DNA of 64,000 nt from contig SVMI01000006.1 of the NCBI GenBank assembly GCA_015067495.1, forward strand, positions 1-64,000, written 5' to 3'. A program made the position numbers and the translations under genes. How positions within the stretch are numbered: the first letter of the stretch is position 1; each line of letters starts with the position of its first letter. Positions 40,598 through 47,081 of this stretch are shown piece by piece. The notes beneath the pieces are model-generated. The model saw nothing but the letters and a program-made list of their open reading frames with translations. It had not been told where the DNA came from and ran no database searches. This DNA is from Oscillospiraceae bacterium. GTDB taxonomy: Bacteria; Bacillota; Clostridia; Oscillospirales; Oscillospiraceae.

Positions 40598-41023
40598 TTA
40601 CGAATCAGAATGCAGAAGGTCGTTGATCTTCTGCGTTTTTCTTTTTTCCCCAGCATAAATGATCAGCCAGATCACAGCATAGGAAATGATGAAAACGCCC
40701 GTAAAGACCAAAATGGGAACAAGCTGATTAACAAGCCAGCCGTTGAGCAGATAGATCAGAATATAGGTTGCGTAAAGTGCCGCGCCATGGATCAAAATTG
40801 CGGATGCCAGTGGCAGCTGCTCCATCTGATAGATCGCCGTCATGCCCGCAACGATGAAAGCAAGCAGGGTAATGGTCAATGTCCCCATGCAGACCTCGTG
40901 GGGGGTCAGACTGGTTACAGTGTTGGTCGCGCCGAGAATGCCATAGATAATAGCGAGTACTACAGGTCCGCCGGCGCAGGCGATCAGACCGCGGAATAAG
41001 AATTCTTTTGCAAATTTTTTCAT
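40598..41023 (-). CDS. DUF3021 family membrane protein
   Basis: This 141-residue protein has four membrane segments and belongs to the DUF3021 family, usually encoded just after a LytTR regulator. The family may modulate the regulator at the membrane. Its start overlaps the regulator gene by 4 bp, giving translational coupling. It has a short charged C-terminal tail (EKRKTQKINDLL). Confidence 0.88.
   Translation of the reverse strand: MKKFAKEFLFRGLIACAGGPVVLAIIYGILGATNTVTSLTPHEVCMGTLTITLLAFIVAGMTAIYQMEQLPLASAILIHGAALYATYILIYLLNGWLVNQLVPILVFTGVFIISYAVIWLIIYAGEKRKTQKINDLLHSDS
40612..40647 (+). terminator. terminator of the TIGR04076 gene
   Basis: A 10-bp stem GCAGAAGGTC / GATCTTCTGC with loop GTT is followed by GTTTTTCTTTTTT. 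It lies inside the 3' end of the convergent DUF3021 gene. Confidence 0.75.
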
Positions 41024-41463
41024 TTTGTTTCAAACCTCCTTTTGATTTGGGCAAGGCAGCGTCGCGAAACATAGTCCCGGTAGCCGCACTTGAACACGGC
41101 ATCTACAGCACCGCTGTAGGTCACAGCGAAACGCTCCAGACGATTTTCGTTCGCGATGGTACTTTTATTGATGCGGATGAAATTGCCGGGGAGCTTGCTC
41201 TCCAGCTCGTAAAGGCGCTGCTTCAGACGATACTGCCGGTTGCGGGTGTCAATGGCATAGACCTTTCCGTCCAGTACGGTGATGCACTCGATGCGTGAAA
41301 AGGGGAGCGCCAGCCATTCGTCCTCGTTGAAGGCAAGGACGCTGTCCGCGCCCTGATATGCCAGCACCATCGCTTCCAGCTGGTCGGTCAGAGCGGTGCG
41401 CTCATGTACGGTTGCGACGATCTCCTCGTCGCGGGTTTCATCGATGATGAGTCTGAATTTCAT
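41020..41463 (-). CDS. LytTR-family DNA-binding regulator
   Basis: This 147-residue regulator has a C-terminal LytTR DNA-binding domain (about residues 45-145; IECITVLDGKVYAIDT, LYELESKLPGNFIRINKS, YRDYVSRRCLAQIK). It has no receiver domain, so it is not a classical response regulator. A GGAGGTG site precedes the ATG at 41463. With DUF3021 it forms a known two-gene unit, thought to be autoregulated, without a histidine kinase. A -10 TACAAT is visible about 20 bp upstream. Confidence 0.9.
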   Translation of the reverse strand: MKFRLIIDETRDEEIVATVHERTALTDQLEAMVLAYQGADSVLAFNEDEWLALPFSRIECITVLDGKVYAIDTRNRQYRLKQRLYELESKLPGNFIRINKSTIANENRLERFAVTYSGAVDAVFKCGYRDYVSRRCLAQIKRRFETK

Positions 41464-41614
41464 CGCTTCACCTCCTTCGACAGTATTGTAGCACAGAAAA
41501 ATCAAAAATGTTGCAAATTACGCTGTTCGGTCGATTTTGACGGGTGAGTGGTGGTTTGAAGAGCTTTTGTGTTGCGCGTAAAAGCCTGTGAGAGTGTAAG
41601 AGACTCAGAACAAG

Positions 41615-41660
41615 ATTGCTCCATATCCACACCCGCAGAGGGGTGCGTCTATGGAGCAAT
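41615..41660. other. isolated 46-nt hairpin upstream of the tRNA-Pro cassette
   Basis: ATTGCTCCATA (41615-41625) and TATGGAGCAAT (41650-41660) pair perfectly over 11 bp. Inner CCACACCC/GGGGTGCG segments extend the stem around a short loop. It has no T-tract, so it is not a terminator. It lies between the LytTR promoter region and cassette B. The rest of 41464-41690 holds nothing else recognisable. Confidence 0.55.
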
Positions 41661-41690
41661 GGATTCTCCCACGGGCTAAAAACAGCTGCA

Positions 41691-41826
41691 GTCGGAGTGT
41701 CGGGATTCGTTTGCATCGCCGTCCGGGAATGGACGGCGACTAATGTGTTGCCGTCATCCAGCTGACGGCAAGCAACAGTCCCCCGGACTGTTGCATTTGA
41801 TTTTTCGAATCCCTTTCACAAAACAT
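41691..41826 (-). repeat. tRNA-linked palindromic cassette B (after tRNA-Pro CGG)
   Basis: Read in the direction of the tRNA (minus strand), the order from high to low coordinates is as follows. An inverted T-arm copy, GGGATTCGAA, is at 41804-41813. Hairpin 1 at 41772-41794 is identical to that of cassette A. Hairpin 2 at 41748-41771 has stem TTGCCGTCA / TGACGGCAA and loop GCTGGA in tRNA sense. Hairpin 3 at 41716-41739 has stem TCGCCGTCC / GGACGGCGA and a 6-nt loop. A 19-nt exact direct copy of the tRNA-Pro 3' end closes it at 41691-41709 (matching 41866-41884). Compared with A, hairpin 2 differs at two base pairs, both compensated, with the same loop. Confidence 0.85.
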
Positions 41827-41863
41827 AAAAAAGACAAGGTAGCAAATGCTACCTTGTCTTTTT
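41827..41863 (-). terminator. tRNA-Pro(CGG) terminator
   Basis: A perfect stem AAGACAAGGTAGCA / TGCTACCTTGTCTT (14 bp, extended by A/T runs on both sides) with a 2-nt loop. It starts right after the tRNA CCA end. Confidence 0.9.
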
Positions 41864-41940
41864 TGGTCGGAGTGTCGGGATTCGAACCCGAGGCCTCTTG
41901 GACCCGAACCAAGCGCGATACCAAACTTCGCCACACCCCG
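41864..41940 (-). tRNA. tRNA-Pro (anticodon CGG)
   Basis: A 77-nt tRNA with encoded CCA on the minus strand. The acceptor is CGGGGTG / CACTCCG with a wobble. The anticodon arm CTTGG-TTCGGGT-CCAAG gives CGG (codon CCG). The T-arm is CGGGTTCGAATCCCG. A consensus promoter lies upstream and a terminator plus cassette B downstream. Confidence 0.95.
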
Positions 41941-41951
41941 ATGCGAAGTGT

Positions 41952-41980
41952 ATTATAATGAAAATTCCATCCATTGTCAA
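41952..41980 (-). promoter_or_regulatory. promoter of tRNA-Pro(CGG)
   Basis: On the minus strand, TTGACA (41975-41980), a 17-bp spacer and TATAAT (41952-41957), a full consensus promoter, lie 11 bp before the tRNA. Confidence 0.88.
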
Positions 41981-41998
41981 GTCTTTGGGGGAAATTTG

Positions 41999-42304
41999 AT
42001 GCCAATGAAATACTTTCGCCCTTGGCGCGTATCCTTTTACGAGGTGATCACTTTGGAGTACAGAATTGAATACACATCGCCACACGGGGAAAGGCGGTTC
42101 TCGATCCGAAAAATGCGTATTTTGTCGATCCTTTTGCCGGCACTGGCATTGACCTTGTTTGCCGCTCTTGTTTGGTACGACAGGGAGAACGTTCTTCGTA
42201 TATCCGCCGCCATGGAAGAGATGGCGATCCAATTCAAGCAGGGATCGAGTGCCTCGGATGCCATCGCGGCATTTTATGAAATGCTGCGCGGGAGCGTCTC
42301 GTGA
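41999..42304 (+). CDS. small single-pass membrane protein in the spoIVFA position
   Basis: I do not recognise this protein of 101 residues (from ATG 41999, GGGGGAAA site) or 84 residues (from TTG 42053, GAGGTGATC site); both starts are plausible. It has a basic segment RRFSIRKMR, one membrane segment (ILSILLPALALTLFAALVWY) and an outer helical tail of about 40 residues. It overlaps the SpoIVFB-like protease gene by 4 bp. In spore formers this position is held by spoIVFA, the protease inhibitor. A similar role is possible, but the LytM domain of SpoIVFA is absent. Confidence 0.7.
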   Translation: MPMKYFRPWRVSFYEVITLEYRIEYTSPHGERRFSIRKMRILSILLPALALTLFAALVWYDRENVLRISAAMEEMAIQFKQGSSASDAIAAFYEMLRGSVS

Positions 42305-42906
42305 AAACGCATATTCAAATTACGGCAGGAGCTTTTTTGATGGCGGCGTTGCTTCTGCTTGCACTGCCTTACCAATGGGTCTGCGCCATGATCCTTGCCG
42401 CTGCTTTCCATGAATGCTCCCATCTGCTTGCGGTGACGTTGCTGGGCGGCGAGGTTCTGAGCATCCGCATCGGTGCCCGCGGTGCTGTGATTCGAGTGGG
42501 CGATATGCTGCCTTGGAAAGAGCTGATCTGTGCGTTGGCGGGTCCGATCGGGTCTGCGGCACTTTTGCTGACAGCCGTGTGGTTTCCACGATTGGCGATC
42601 TGCGGCTTGGTGCATTGTCTTTATAATTTGCTGCCGCTTTTTCCGCTTGACGGGGGCAGGGTGCTTCGCGGCTTGATTTATGCACTTATCTCGCCGGAAC
42701 GGGCGGACAGTATCTGGAATTACAGTCAGATTTTTATACGAACAGCATTGATCGTGCTGATCGTATGGCTGTCTCTTCGCGTCGGATCGGTCGTCCTGAT
42801 CCTTGCAGTTTTGCTGTTGGGAAGCCCGCTTGAAGAAAAATCACTTGCCAACAGAGCCTTTTGGCGGTACAATAGAGGCACTATCGGCAAAGGGGTAGAC
42901 ATATGA
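42301..42906 (+). CDS. M50 family intramembrane metalloprotease (SpoIVFB-like)
   Basis: This 201-residue membrane protease has HECSH (HExxH zinc site) in the second hydrophobic segment and the NLLPLFPLDGGRVLRG motif that supplies the third ligand. Both are arranged as in SpoIVFB, which cleaves pro-sigma-K in the mother cell. It starts with GTG inside the previous stop codon (GTGA) and overlaps the radical SAM gene by 4 bp. It lacks the C-terminal CBS domain of some family members. The position before TIGR03960/TIGR03936 matches spoIVFB loci in Clostridia. Confidence 0.85.
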   Translation: MKTHIQITAGAFLMAALLLLALPYQWVCAMILAAAFHECSHLLAVTLLGGEVLSIRIGARGAVIRVGDMLPWKELICALAGPIGSAALLLTAVWFPRLAICGLVHCLYNLLPLFPLDGGRVLRGLIYALISPERADSIWNYSQIFIRTALIVLIVWLSLRVGSVVLILAVLLLGSPLEEKSLANRAFWRYNRGTIGKGVDI

Positions 42907-44738
42907 CCGAATTGAAACGCAGAGTTCTCCACAAGGTGCAAAAGCCCGCGCGCTACACCGGCGGAGAATTTCGTGAGATAAAGAAAAATTTGGACGATGT
43001 TCGTGTGCGTGTTGCGTTCTGCTTTCCGGATACCTACGAGATCGGCATGTCCAATCTGGGCATGCGCATTCTCTACGGCGTCATGAACCAAATGGATGGT
43101 GTCTGGTGTGAGCGGGTGTTCACCCCGTGGGGGGATATGCAGCAGCAGATGCGGGAGCATGACCTTCCGCTTTGGGCGTTGGAAAGTCAGGATCCTGTGA
43201 AGGATTTTGACATGCTCGCCTTCACGGTCGGCTATGAGATGTCCTATTCCAACATCCTTAATATGCTTCGGCTTTCGGGCATCCCTCTGCGGGCATCGGA
43301 ACGCAGGGGCTTGAAGAACATTGTCTTTGCCGGCGGTGTGTGCATGTATAATCCTGAGCCGTTGGCGGAGTTCTTTGACTTTTTCTCCCTCGGTGAGGGC
43401 GAGGAGATCACCCCTGAGATCATCTCCCTCTACGACCGCGCTAAGGCGGAGAATTGGGAAAAGGAGCAATTCCTGCTTGAGGTTTCCAAGATCCCCGGCA
43501 TCTATGTGCCGTCCTTCTACCGCCATGAGTATCATGATGATGGCACGTTATCTGCCATCGTACCGCTCCATGGCGCACCCACTAAGGTAACCAAGCGCAT
43601 CGTGGAAGATCTGGACAATGCCTACTGGCCAACGGACACGATCATTCCTTCCACTGAGATCGTCCATGACCGCGCCAATCTGGAGGTCTTCCGAGGCTGC
43701 ATCCGTGGCTGCCGCTTCTGTCAGGCTGGCTTTACCTACCGACCCGTGCGGAAAAAGAGTCCTGAAGTGCTGTATCGGCAGGCAGTGGAAACGCTGGAAA
43801 ATTCCGGCATCAATGAGATCACACTGTCGAGCCTTTCCACCTCCGACTATCGCGGTTTGCGGGAGCTGACGGATCAGATGATCCCGTATTGCGAGCAAAA
43901 CCGCGTCAATTTATCCGTCCCATCTCTGCGTGCGGATAATTTCTCCAGGGAACTGATGGAAAAGCTCCAGACAGTACGCAAAAGCGGTCTGACCTTTGCG
44001 CCGGAAGCCGGCACACAGCGTCTGCGTGATGTGATCAACAAGAACCTGACGGAGGATGAGATCCTCTCCACCTGTGCAAACGCCTTCTCCGGCGGCTGGA
44101 ATAACGTCAAGCTGTACTTCATGTTGGGTCTTCCCACCGAAACGGATGAGGATGTACTTGGTATTGCAGACCTTGTCTACAAGGTTATCAAGACTTGGAA
44201 AGAATGTGCAAGCAACAAAAAGCGGGGTCTGCGTGTGCATGTAGCCACAGCGTTTTTTGTACCGAAGCCGCACACGCCCTTCCAGTGGGAAAAGCAGATC
44301 GAGCCGGAGGAATATCTCCGCCGCTGCAAGCTGCTGAAGAGCCATTTCTACTCGAAGTCCATTGAGTATAATTATCACGAGCCGGATCTGAGCCGTTTGG
44401 AGGCGGTCTTTGCCCGTGGTGACCGGCGGCTTGCGCCCGTTATTGAGTATGCAAGTGAACAGGGTGCCATGCTGGACGGCTGGGACGAATATTTCCGTTA
44501 TGACCTGTGGCTCGATGCGTTGAAAGCGTGCGGCATTGACCCAGAGTTTTACACCACACGTGGCTATAGCGAGGACGAGCTTCTGCCGTGGGATACTATC
44601 GACGTTGGCGTTACTAAAAAGTTCCTGCTCCGGGAACGCAAGCGCGCCTATGAAGCGTGTGTTACGCCGGATTGCCGCCACGGCTGTGCCGGCTGCGGTG
44701 CAAATTGTCTGCTGAAGGAGGTGCAGTGCGATGCCTAG
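42903..44738 (+). CDS. TIGR03960 family B12-binding/radical SAM protein
   Basis: This 611-residue protein has an N-terminal B12-binding-like domain (FCFPDTYEIGMSNLGMRILY) and a radical SAM domain with the cluster motif CIRGCRFCQAG (about residue 263). The SLSSLSTSDYRGL segment follows. It ends with a cysteine cluster (CRHGCAGCGANC) suited to a second Fe-S site. Its function is unproven; the family is conserved beside rng and rplU in Clostridia. Here it is followed by the TIGR03936 partner with an 8-bp overlap. Confidence 0.92.
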   Translation: MTELKRRVLHKVQKPARYTGGEFREIKKNLDDVRVRVAFCFPDTYEIGMSNLGMRILYGVMNQMDGVWCERVFTPWGDMQQQMREHDLPLWALESQDPVKDFDMLAFTVGYEMSYSNILNMLRLSGIPLRASERRGLKNIVFAGGVCMYNPEPLAEFFDFFSLGEGEEITPEIISLYDRAKAENWEKEQFLLEVSKIPGIYVPSFYRHEYHDDGTLSAIVPLHGAPTKVTKRIVEDLDNAYWPTDTIIPSTEIVHDRANLEVFRGCIRGCRFCQAGFTYRPVRKKSPEVLYRQAVETLENSGINEITLSSLSTSDYRGLRELTDQMIPYCEQNRVNLSVPSLRADNFSRELMEKLQTVRKSGLTFAPEAGTQRLRDVINKNLTEDEILSTCANAFSGGWNNVKLYFMLGLPTETDEDVLGIADLVYKVIKTWKECASNKKRGLRVHVATAFFVPKPHTPFQWEKQIEPEEYLRRCKLLKSHFYSKSIEYNYHEPDLSRLEAVFARGDRRLAPVIEYASEQGAMLDGWDEYFRYDLWLDALKACGIDPEFYTTRGYSEDELLPWDTIDVGVTKKFLLRERKRAYEACVTPDCRHGCAGCGANCLLKEVQCDA

Positions 44739-45390
44739 AGCGTTGTTTGAAAAGACCGGCAACGCGGTCTTTATCTCTCACCTCGACCTGATGCGGCTGT
44801 TTCAGCGGGCGTTCAAGCGGGCAGGCTTGCCCCTGACCCACACCCAAGGGTACAGCCCCAGACCTTCGGTTTCCATCGCGCTGCCGCTTTCTGTGGGCGT
44901 CAGCAGCCAGTGTGAGCTGCTGGATTTTGACCTGACGGAGTATGGGGTATCGTATCCTGAAATGGTGGAGAAGCTGAATGCGGTTCTCGTTGACGGCGTG
45001 CGTATTCTCGAGATCTATCCCGAGGTCAGCAAGATCAAGCATCTTGCCTATCTTGACTGCGAGCTGACGCTTGAATACGATCGCGGTGTGCCTGCAGATG
45101 CGGAGGGGGAGATCACCAAGCTCTTTGCTGCGTCCAGCCTGACGGTTGAAAAGTCAGGCAAGAACGGAACGTCAGAGGTGGACATCATCCCCATGATGCG
45201 AAATGTGACGATTTCCCGGGTCGATGATAACATGCTTTGCCTGAGAGCGCGGATCTGCTGTCAGAATCCGTCACTGAACCCCAATCTGATCGTCGCTGCG
45301 ATCGAACGATATTTGCCGGAGCTGGCGGCAGATTTTGTCACCTGCCGACGCCTTGAAGTATACGACTGTAATGATACTGTTTTTCGATAA
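44731..45390 (+). CDS. TIGR03936 family (DUF2344) protein
   Basis: This 219-residue partner of the TIGR03960 radical SAM protein has the start RALFEKTGNAVFISHLDLMR, then FKRAGLPLTHTQGYSPRP and LPLSVGV. In some bacteria it is fused to the radical SAM protein. The overlap with the upstream gene indicates translational coupling. The usual next gene, rng, is absent here. Confidence 0.9.
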   Translation: MPRALFEKTGNAVFISHLDLMRLFQRAFKRAGLPLTHTQGYSPRPSVSIALPLSVGVSSQCELLDFDLTEYGVSYPEMVEKLNAVLVDGVRILEIYPEVSKIKHLAYLDCELTLEYDRGVPADAEGEITKLFAASSLTVEKSGKNGTSEVDIIPMMRNVTISRVDDNMLCLRARICCQNPSLNPNLIVAAIERYLPELAADFVTCRRLEVYDCNDTVFR

Positions 45391-45399
45391 GGAGTTAAT

Positions 45400-45618
45400 A
45401 TGGAGAATTTGATCGAACTGGAAGAATGCCCCTGCTGCCGCGGCGTGGGAACGGTTGTGCATGAGGGCGGCTGGAATGTGCAGATCGAGTGCATCGACTG
45501 CGGCGCACATACCGTCTATATTGAATACGAAACGGAAATGCAGATGCAGGAAGCGGAGCGCATGGCTGCCCGTCTGTGGAATCTGGGTAAGGTCGTCAAG
45601 ATCAATCCGGGTGAGTAA
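45400..45618 (+). CDS. Lar-like small zinc-binding protein
   Basis: This 72-residue protein has two CxxC pairs (CPCCRG and CIDCGA) in the pattern of the Lar restriction-alleviation zinc-ribbon family. An acidic and Met-rich helix and the LWNLGKV C-terminus follow. Lar proteins are usually phage-borne, but no phage genes are nearby and this may be a domesticated host form. An AAGGAG site precedes the ATG. It is the last gene of the spoIVFB-TIGR03960 operon. Confidence 0.75.
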   Translation: MENLIELEECPCCRGVGTVVHEGGWNVQIECIDCGAHTVYIEYETEMQMQEAERMAARLWNLGKVVKINPGE

Positions 45619-45624
45619 AACCTT

Positions 45625-45667
45625 CGTGCCGGAATACGCGATCGCATATTCCGGCACGTGCTTTTTT
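45625..45667 (+). terminator. terminator of the spoIVFB-TIGR03960 operon
   Basis: A perfect 12-bp stem CGTGCCGGAATA / TATTCCGGCACG with a 10-nt loop containing GCGATCGC is followed by TGCTTTTTT. Confidence 0.9.
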
Positions 45668-45699
45668 GAAAAATTTTTCGTAAAAAATGAAAATAGTAC

Positions 45700-45728
45700 T
45701 TGCATTTTTCGGCAAGGTGTGCTAATAT
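45700..45728 (+). promoter_or_regulatory. promoter of tRNA-Pro(GGG)
   Basis: TTGCAT, a 17-bp spacer and TAATAT lie 31 bp before the tRNA. Confidence 0.65.
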
Positions 45729-45759
45729 ACTCAAGCGCTGAAGTGCGTGAAGTAAATAT

Positions 45760-45836
45760 CCGGGTGTGGCGAAGTTTGGTATCGCGCTTGAATGGGGTTC
45801 AAGAGGCCTCGAGTTCGAATCTCGACACTCGGACCA
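45760..45836 (+). tRNA. tRNA-Pro (anticodon GGG)
   Basis: A 77-nt tRNA with encoded CCA. The acceptor is CCGGGTG / CACTCGG with one G-T pair. The anticodon arm CTTGA-ATGGGGT-TCAAG gives GGG (codons CCC/CCU). The T-arm is CGAGTTCGAATCTCG. It shares its D-arm with the CGG isoacceptor at 41864. A terminator and cassette C follow. Confidence 0.95.
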
Positions 45837-45838
45837 AT

Positions 45839-45879
45839 AAAACCGAAGGAGCATTTGCTCTTTCGGTTTTATTCTTTTT
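45839..45879 (+). terminator. tRNA-Pro(GGG) terminator
   Basis: A 15-bp stem AAAACCGAAGGAGCA / TGCTCTTTCGGTTTT (one mismatch) with a 2-nt loop is followed by ATTCTTTTT. Confidence 0.88.
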
Positions 45880-45889
45880 GGTGCTTGAT

Positions 45890-45979
45890 AATCGAACTCG
45901 AGGTCTCTTGTAGTTCAATCCGCCTCAGCAACCATGCGAAGCATGTGTTGCTTCGAGTTCGAATCTCGACACGCGGATT
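45890..45979 (+). repeat. tRNA-linked palindromic cassette C (after tRNA-Pro GGG)
   Basis: An inverted copy of the tRNA anticodon-stem-to-T-arm stretch is at 45892-45910 (18 of 19 nt match 45800-45818). A hairpin at 45927-45952 pairs AGCAAC-CATGC with GCATG-TGTTGCT across loop GAA, with one bulge. A 20-nt exact direct copy of the tRNA 3' part is at 45953-45972 (matching 45809-45828). Flanking AATCCGC (45917-45923) and GCGGATT (45973-45979) also pair. The architecture is the same as A and B, but the core hairpin sequence is different, keeping only GCAAC/GTTGCTT. Confidence 0.8.
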
Positions 45980-46003
45980 ATAAAGTGAATATTGCATTTT
46001 GTG

Positions 46004-46032
46004 TTTACAAACGTCCAAAAACGAATTATAAT
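46004..46032 (+). promoter_or_regulatory. promoter of the lipoprotein gene
   Basis: TTTACA, a 17-bp spacer and TATAAT lie 40 bp before the start. Confidence 0.68.
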
Positions 46033-46072
46033 AGTTTTCCTGACGAAGAAACATAGAAGAGGGAATACGAGT

Positions 46073-46462
46073 ATGAAGAAGTTTATTTTTGCATTGCTGA
46101 TGCTGGTCATGTGCTTCGCTTTGGCTGCTTGCAGTAATTCCCATGAAGATCCCGGTGGTTTCGGCAATAAGCAGGACAATTCTGCGCAAGCGTATGTTGG
46201 AGAGTGGAAAGCAAATGTAGTTTCCTCTTTTGCGGATGAGCAGTACACTTATAAGGTTTCCGTTATCACTTTGAATGCTGATGGTACAGCAACGTATAGA
46301 GAAAAAGCTGCCACATGGGAATACAAAGAGGACACAATTCATCTTGCGGTCGCAGGTGCGGGTGTCGCGGTGTTGGAGGTTGCGGAAGATGACGGAAAAA
46401 CGGTTTTGAAGTTTTACGAAGATACCTACTATCGCGCGGACGAATTTAAGGAAAGCAATTAA
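46073..46462 (+). CDS. small lipoprotein of unknown function
   Basis: This 129-residue lipoprotein has signal peptide MKKFIFALLMLVMCFALAAC with lipobox LAAC. A Ser/Asn/Asp-rich spacer follows, then a domain of about 90 residues starting AYVGEWKANVV. Its LNADGTATY and ATWEYKEDTIHL segments resemble lipocalin-like or DUF5640-type small beta barrels. The mature protein would be anchored outside the membrane. A GAGGG site precedes the ATG. It lies alone between a promoter and the rplS promoter. Confidence 0.82.
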   Translation: MKKFIFALLMLVMCFALAACSNSHEDPGGFGNKQDNSAQAYVGEWKANVVSSFADEQYTYKVSVITLNADGTATYREKAATWEYKEDTIHLAVAGAGVAVLEVAEDDGKTVLKFYEDTYYRADEFKESN

Positions 46463-46507
46463 GGGAGAAAATCATCTGAAATTTCCGTATTTTCTTGAAA
46501 AAAGTAC

Positions 46508-46536
46508 TTGATTTTCCTCAATATGCATGTTATAAT
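46508..46536 (+). promoter_or_regulatory. promoter of rplS
   Basis: TTGATT, a 17-bp spacer and a perfect TATAAT. Confidence 0.78.
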
Positions 46537-46617
46537 ACCTTGGTCTGAAATCAAGGTGAGTCCTCTGCGGGCTAAAATGCGCCGTAAGAACGCCTAATAT
46601 TTAAGGAGGACAAGATT
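46537..46617 (+). ncRNA. rplS 5' leader, possible autoregulatory element
   Basis: About 75 nt of transcribed leader lie between the promoter and the rplS start. GCGGGCTAAAATGCGCCG can fold into a small stem-loop, and GTAAGAACGCC follows before the TAAGGAGG site. Ribosomal protein L19 leaders are known in Firmicutes; whether this one matches that consensus could not be tested. Confidence 0.35.
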
Positions 46618-46959
46618 ATGGATTTGGTAAAGGCTCTGTCTAGCCAGTACATGAAGGAGCAGCTGCCTGAGGTTCAGGTCGGCGACACCGTTCGTGTGCA
46701 CGTACGCATCAAGGAAGGCTCCCGTGAGCGTATCCAGATGTTCGAAGGTACCGTTATCGCCCGTAAGCACGGTGGTATCGGTGAGACCATCACTGTTCGC
46801 CGTATCAGCTACGGTGTTGGCTGCGAGAAGGTTTTCCCCCTGCACGCTCCCAACGTAGCAGCAATCGACGTTGTCCGTCATGGTAAGGTTCGCCGCGCAA
46901 AGCTGTACTACCTGCGTGACCGTATGGGCAAGGCTGCTAAGGTCAAGGAAAAGGTCTAA
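46618..46959 (+). CDS. rplS: 50S ribosomal protein L19
   Basis: This 113-residue L19 has the typical [20 protein letters not shown], then [32 protein letters not shown] and [17 protein letters not shown]. It sits at the 30S-50S interface. A TAAGGAGG site precedes the ATG. In most Firmicutes it follows trmD, but here it has its own promoter and terminator. Confidence 0.97.
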   Translation: MDLVKALSSQYMKEQLPEVQVGDTVRVHVRIKEGSRERIQMFEGTVIARKHGGIGETITVRRISYGVGCEKVFPLHAPNVAAIDVVRHGKVRRAKLYYLRDRMGKAAKVKEKV

Positions 46960-46971
46960 CAGAAAACAGAA

Positions 46972-46999
46972 AAAAAGAGGGCTTGCCCTCTTTTTTTTT
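46972..46999 (+). terminator. rplS terminator
   Basis: A perfect stem AAAAAGAGGGC / GCCCTCTTTTT with a 2-nt loop is followed by more T residues. Confidence 0.9.
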
Positions 47000-47081
47000 G
47001 TTCATTTATGGTATATAATGGTAGGAGAAACTAAAATGCCATGCTTTAACTGTTTTGGCAGTGATATAGGAGTGATTCTTT

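Noticed and set aside
45890-45979. A decayed second tRNA-Pro gene
   Set aside because: Only the 3' part is repeated in direct orientation, and it is preceded by an inverted tRNA piece and a hairpin, matching the other two cassettes better than a tRNA remnant.
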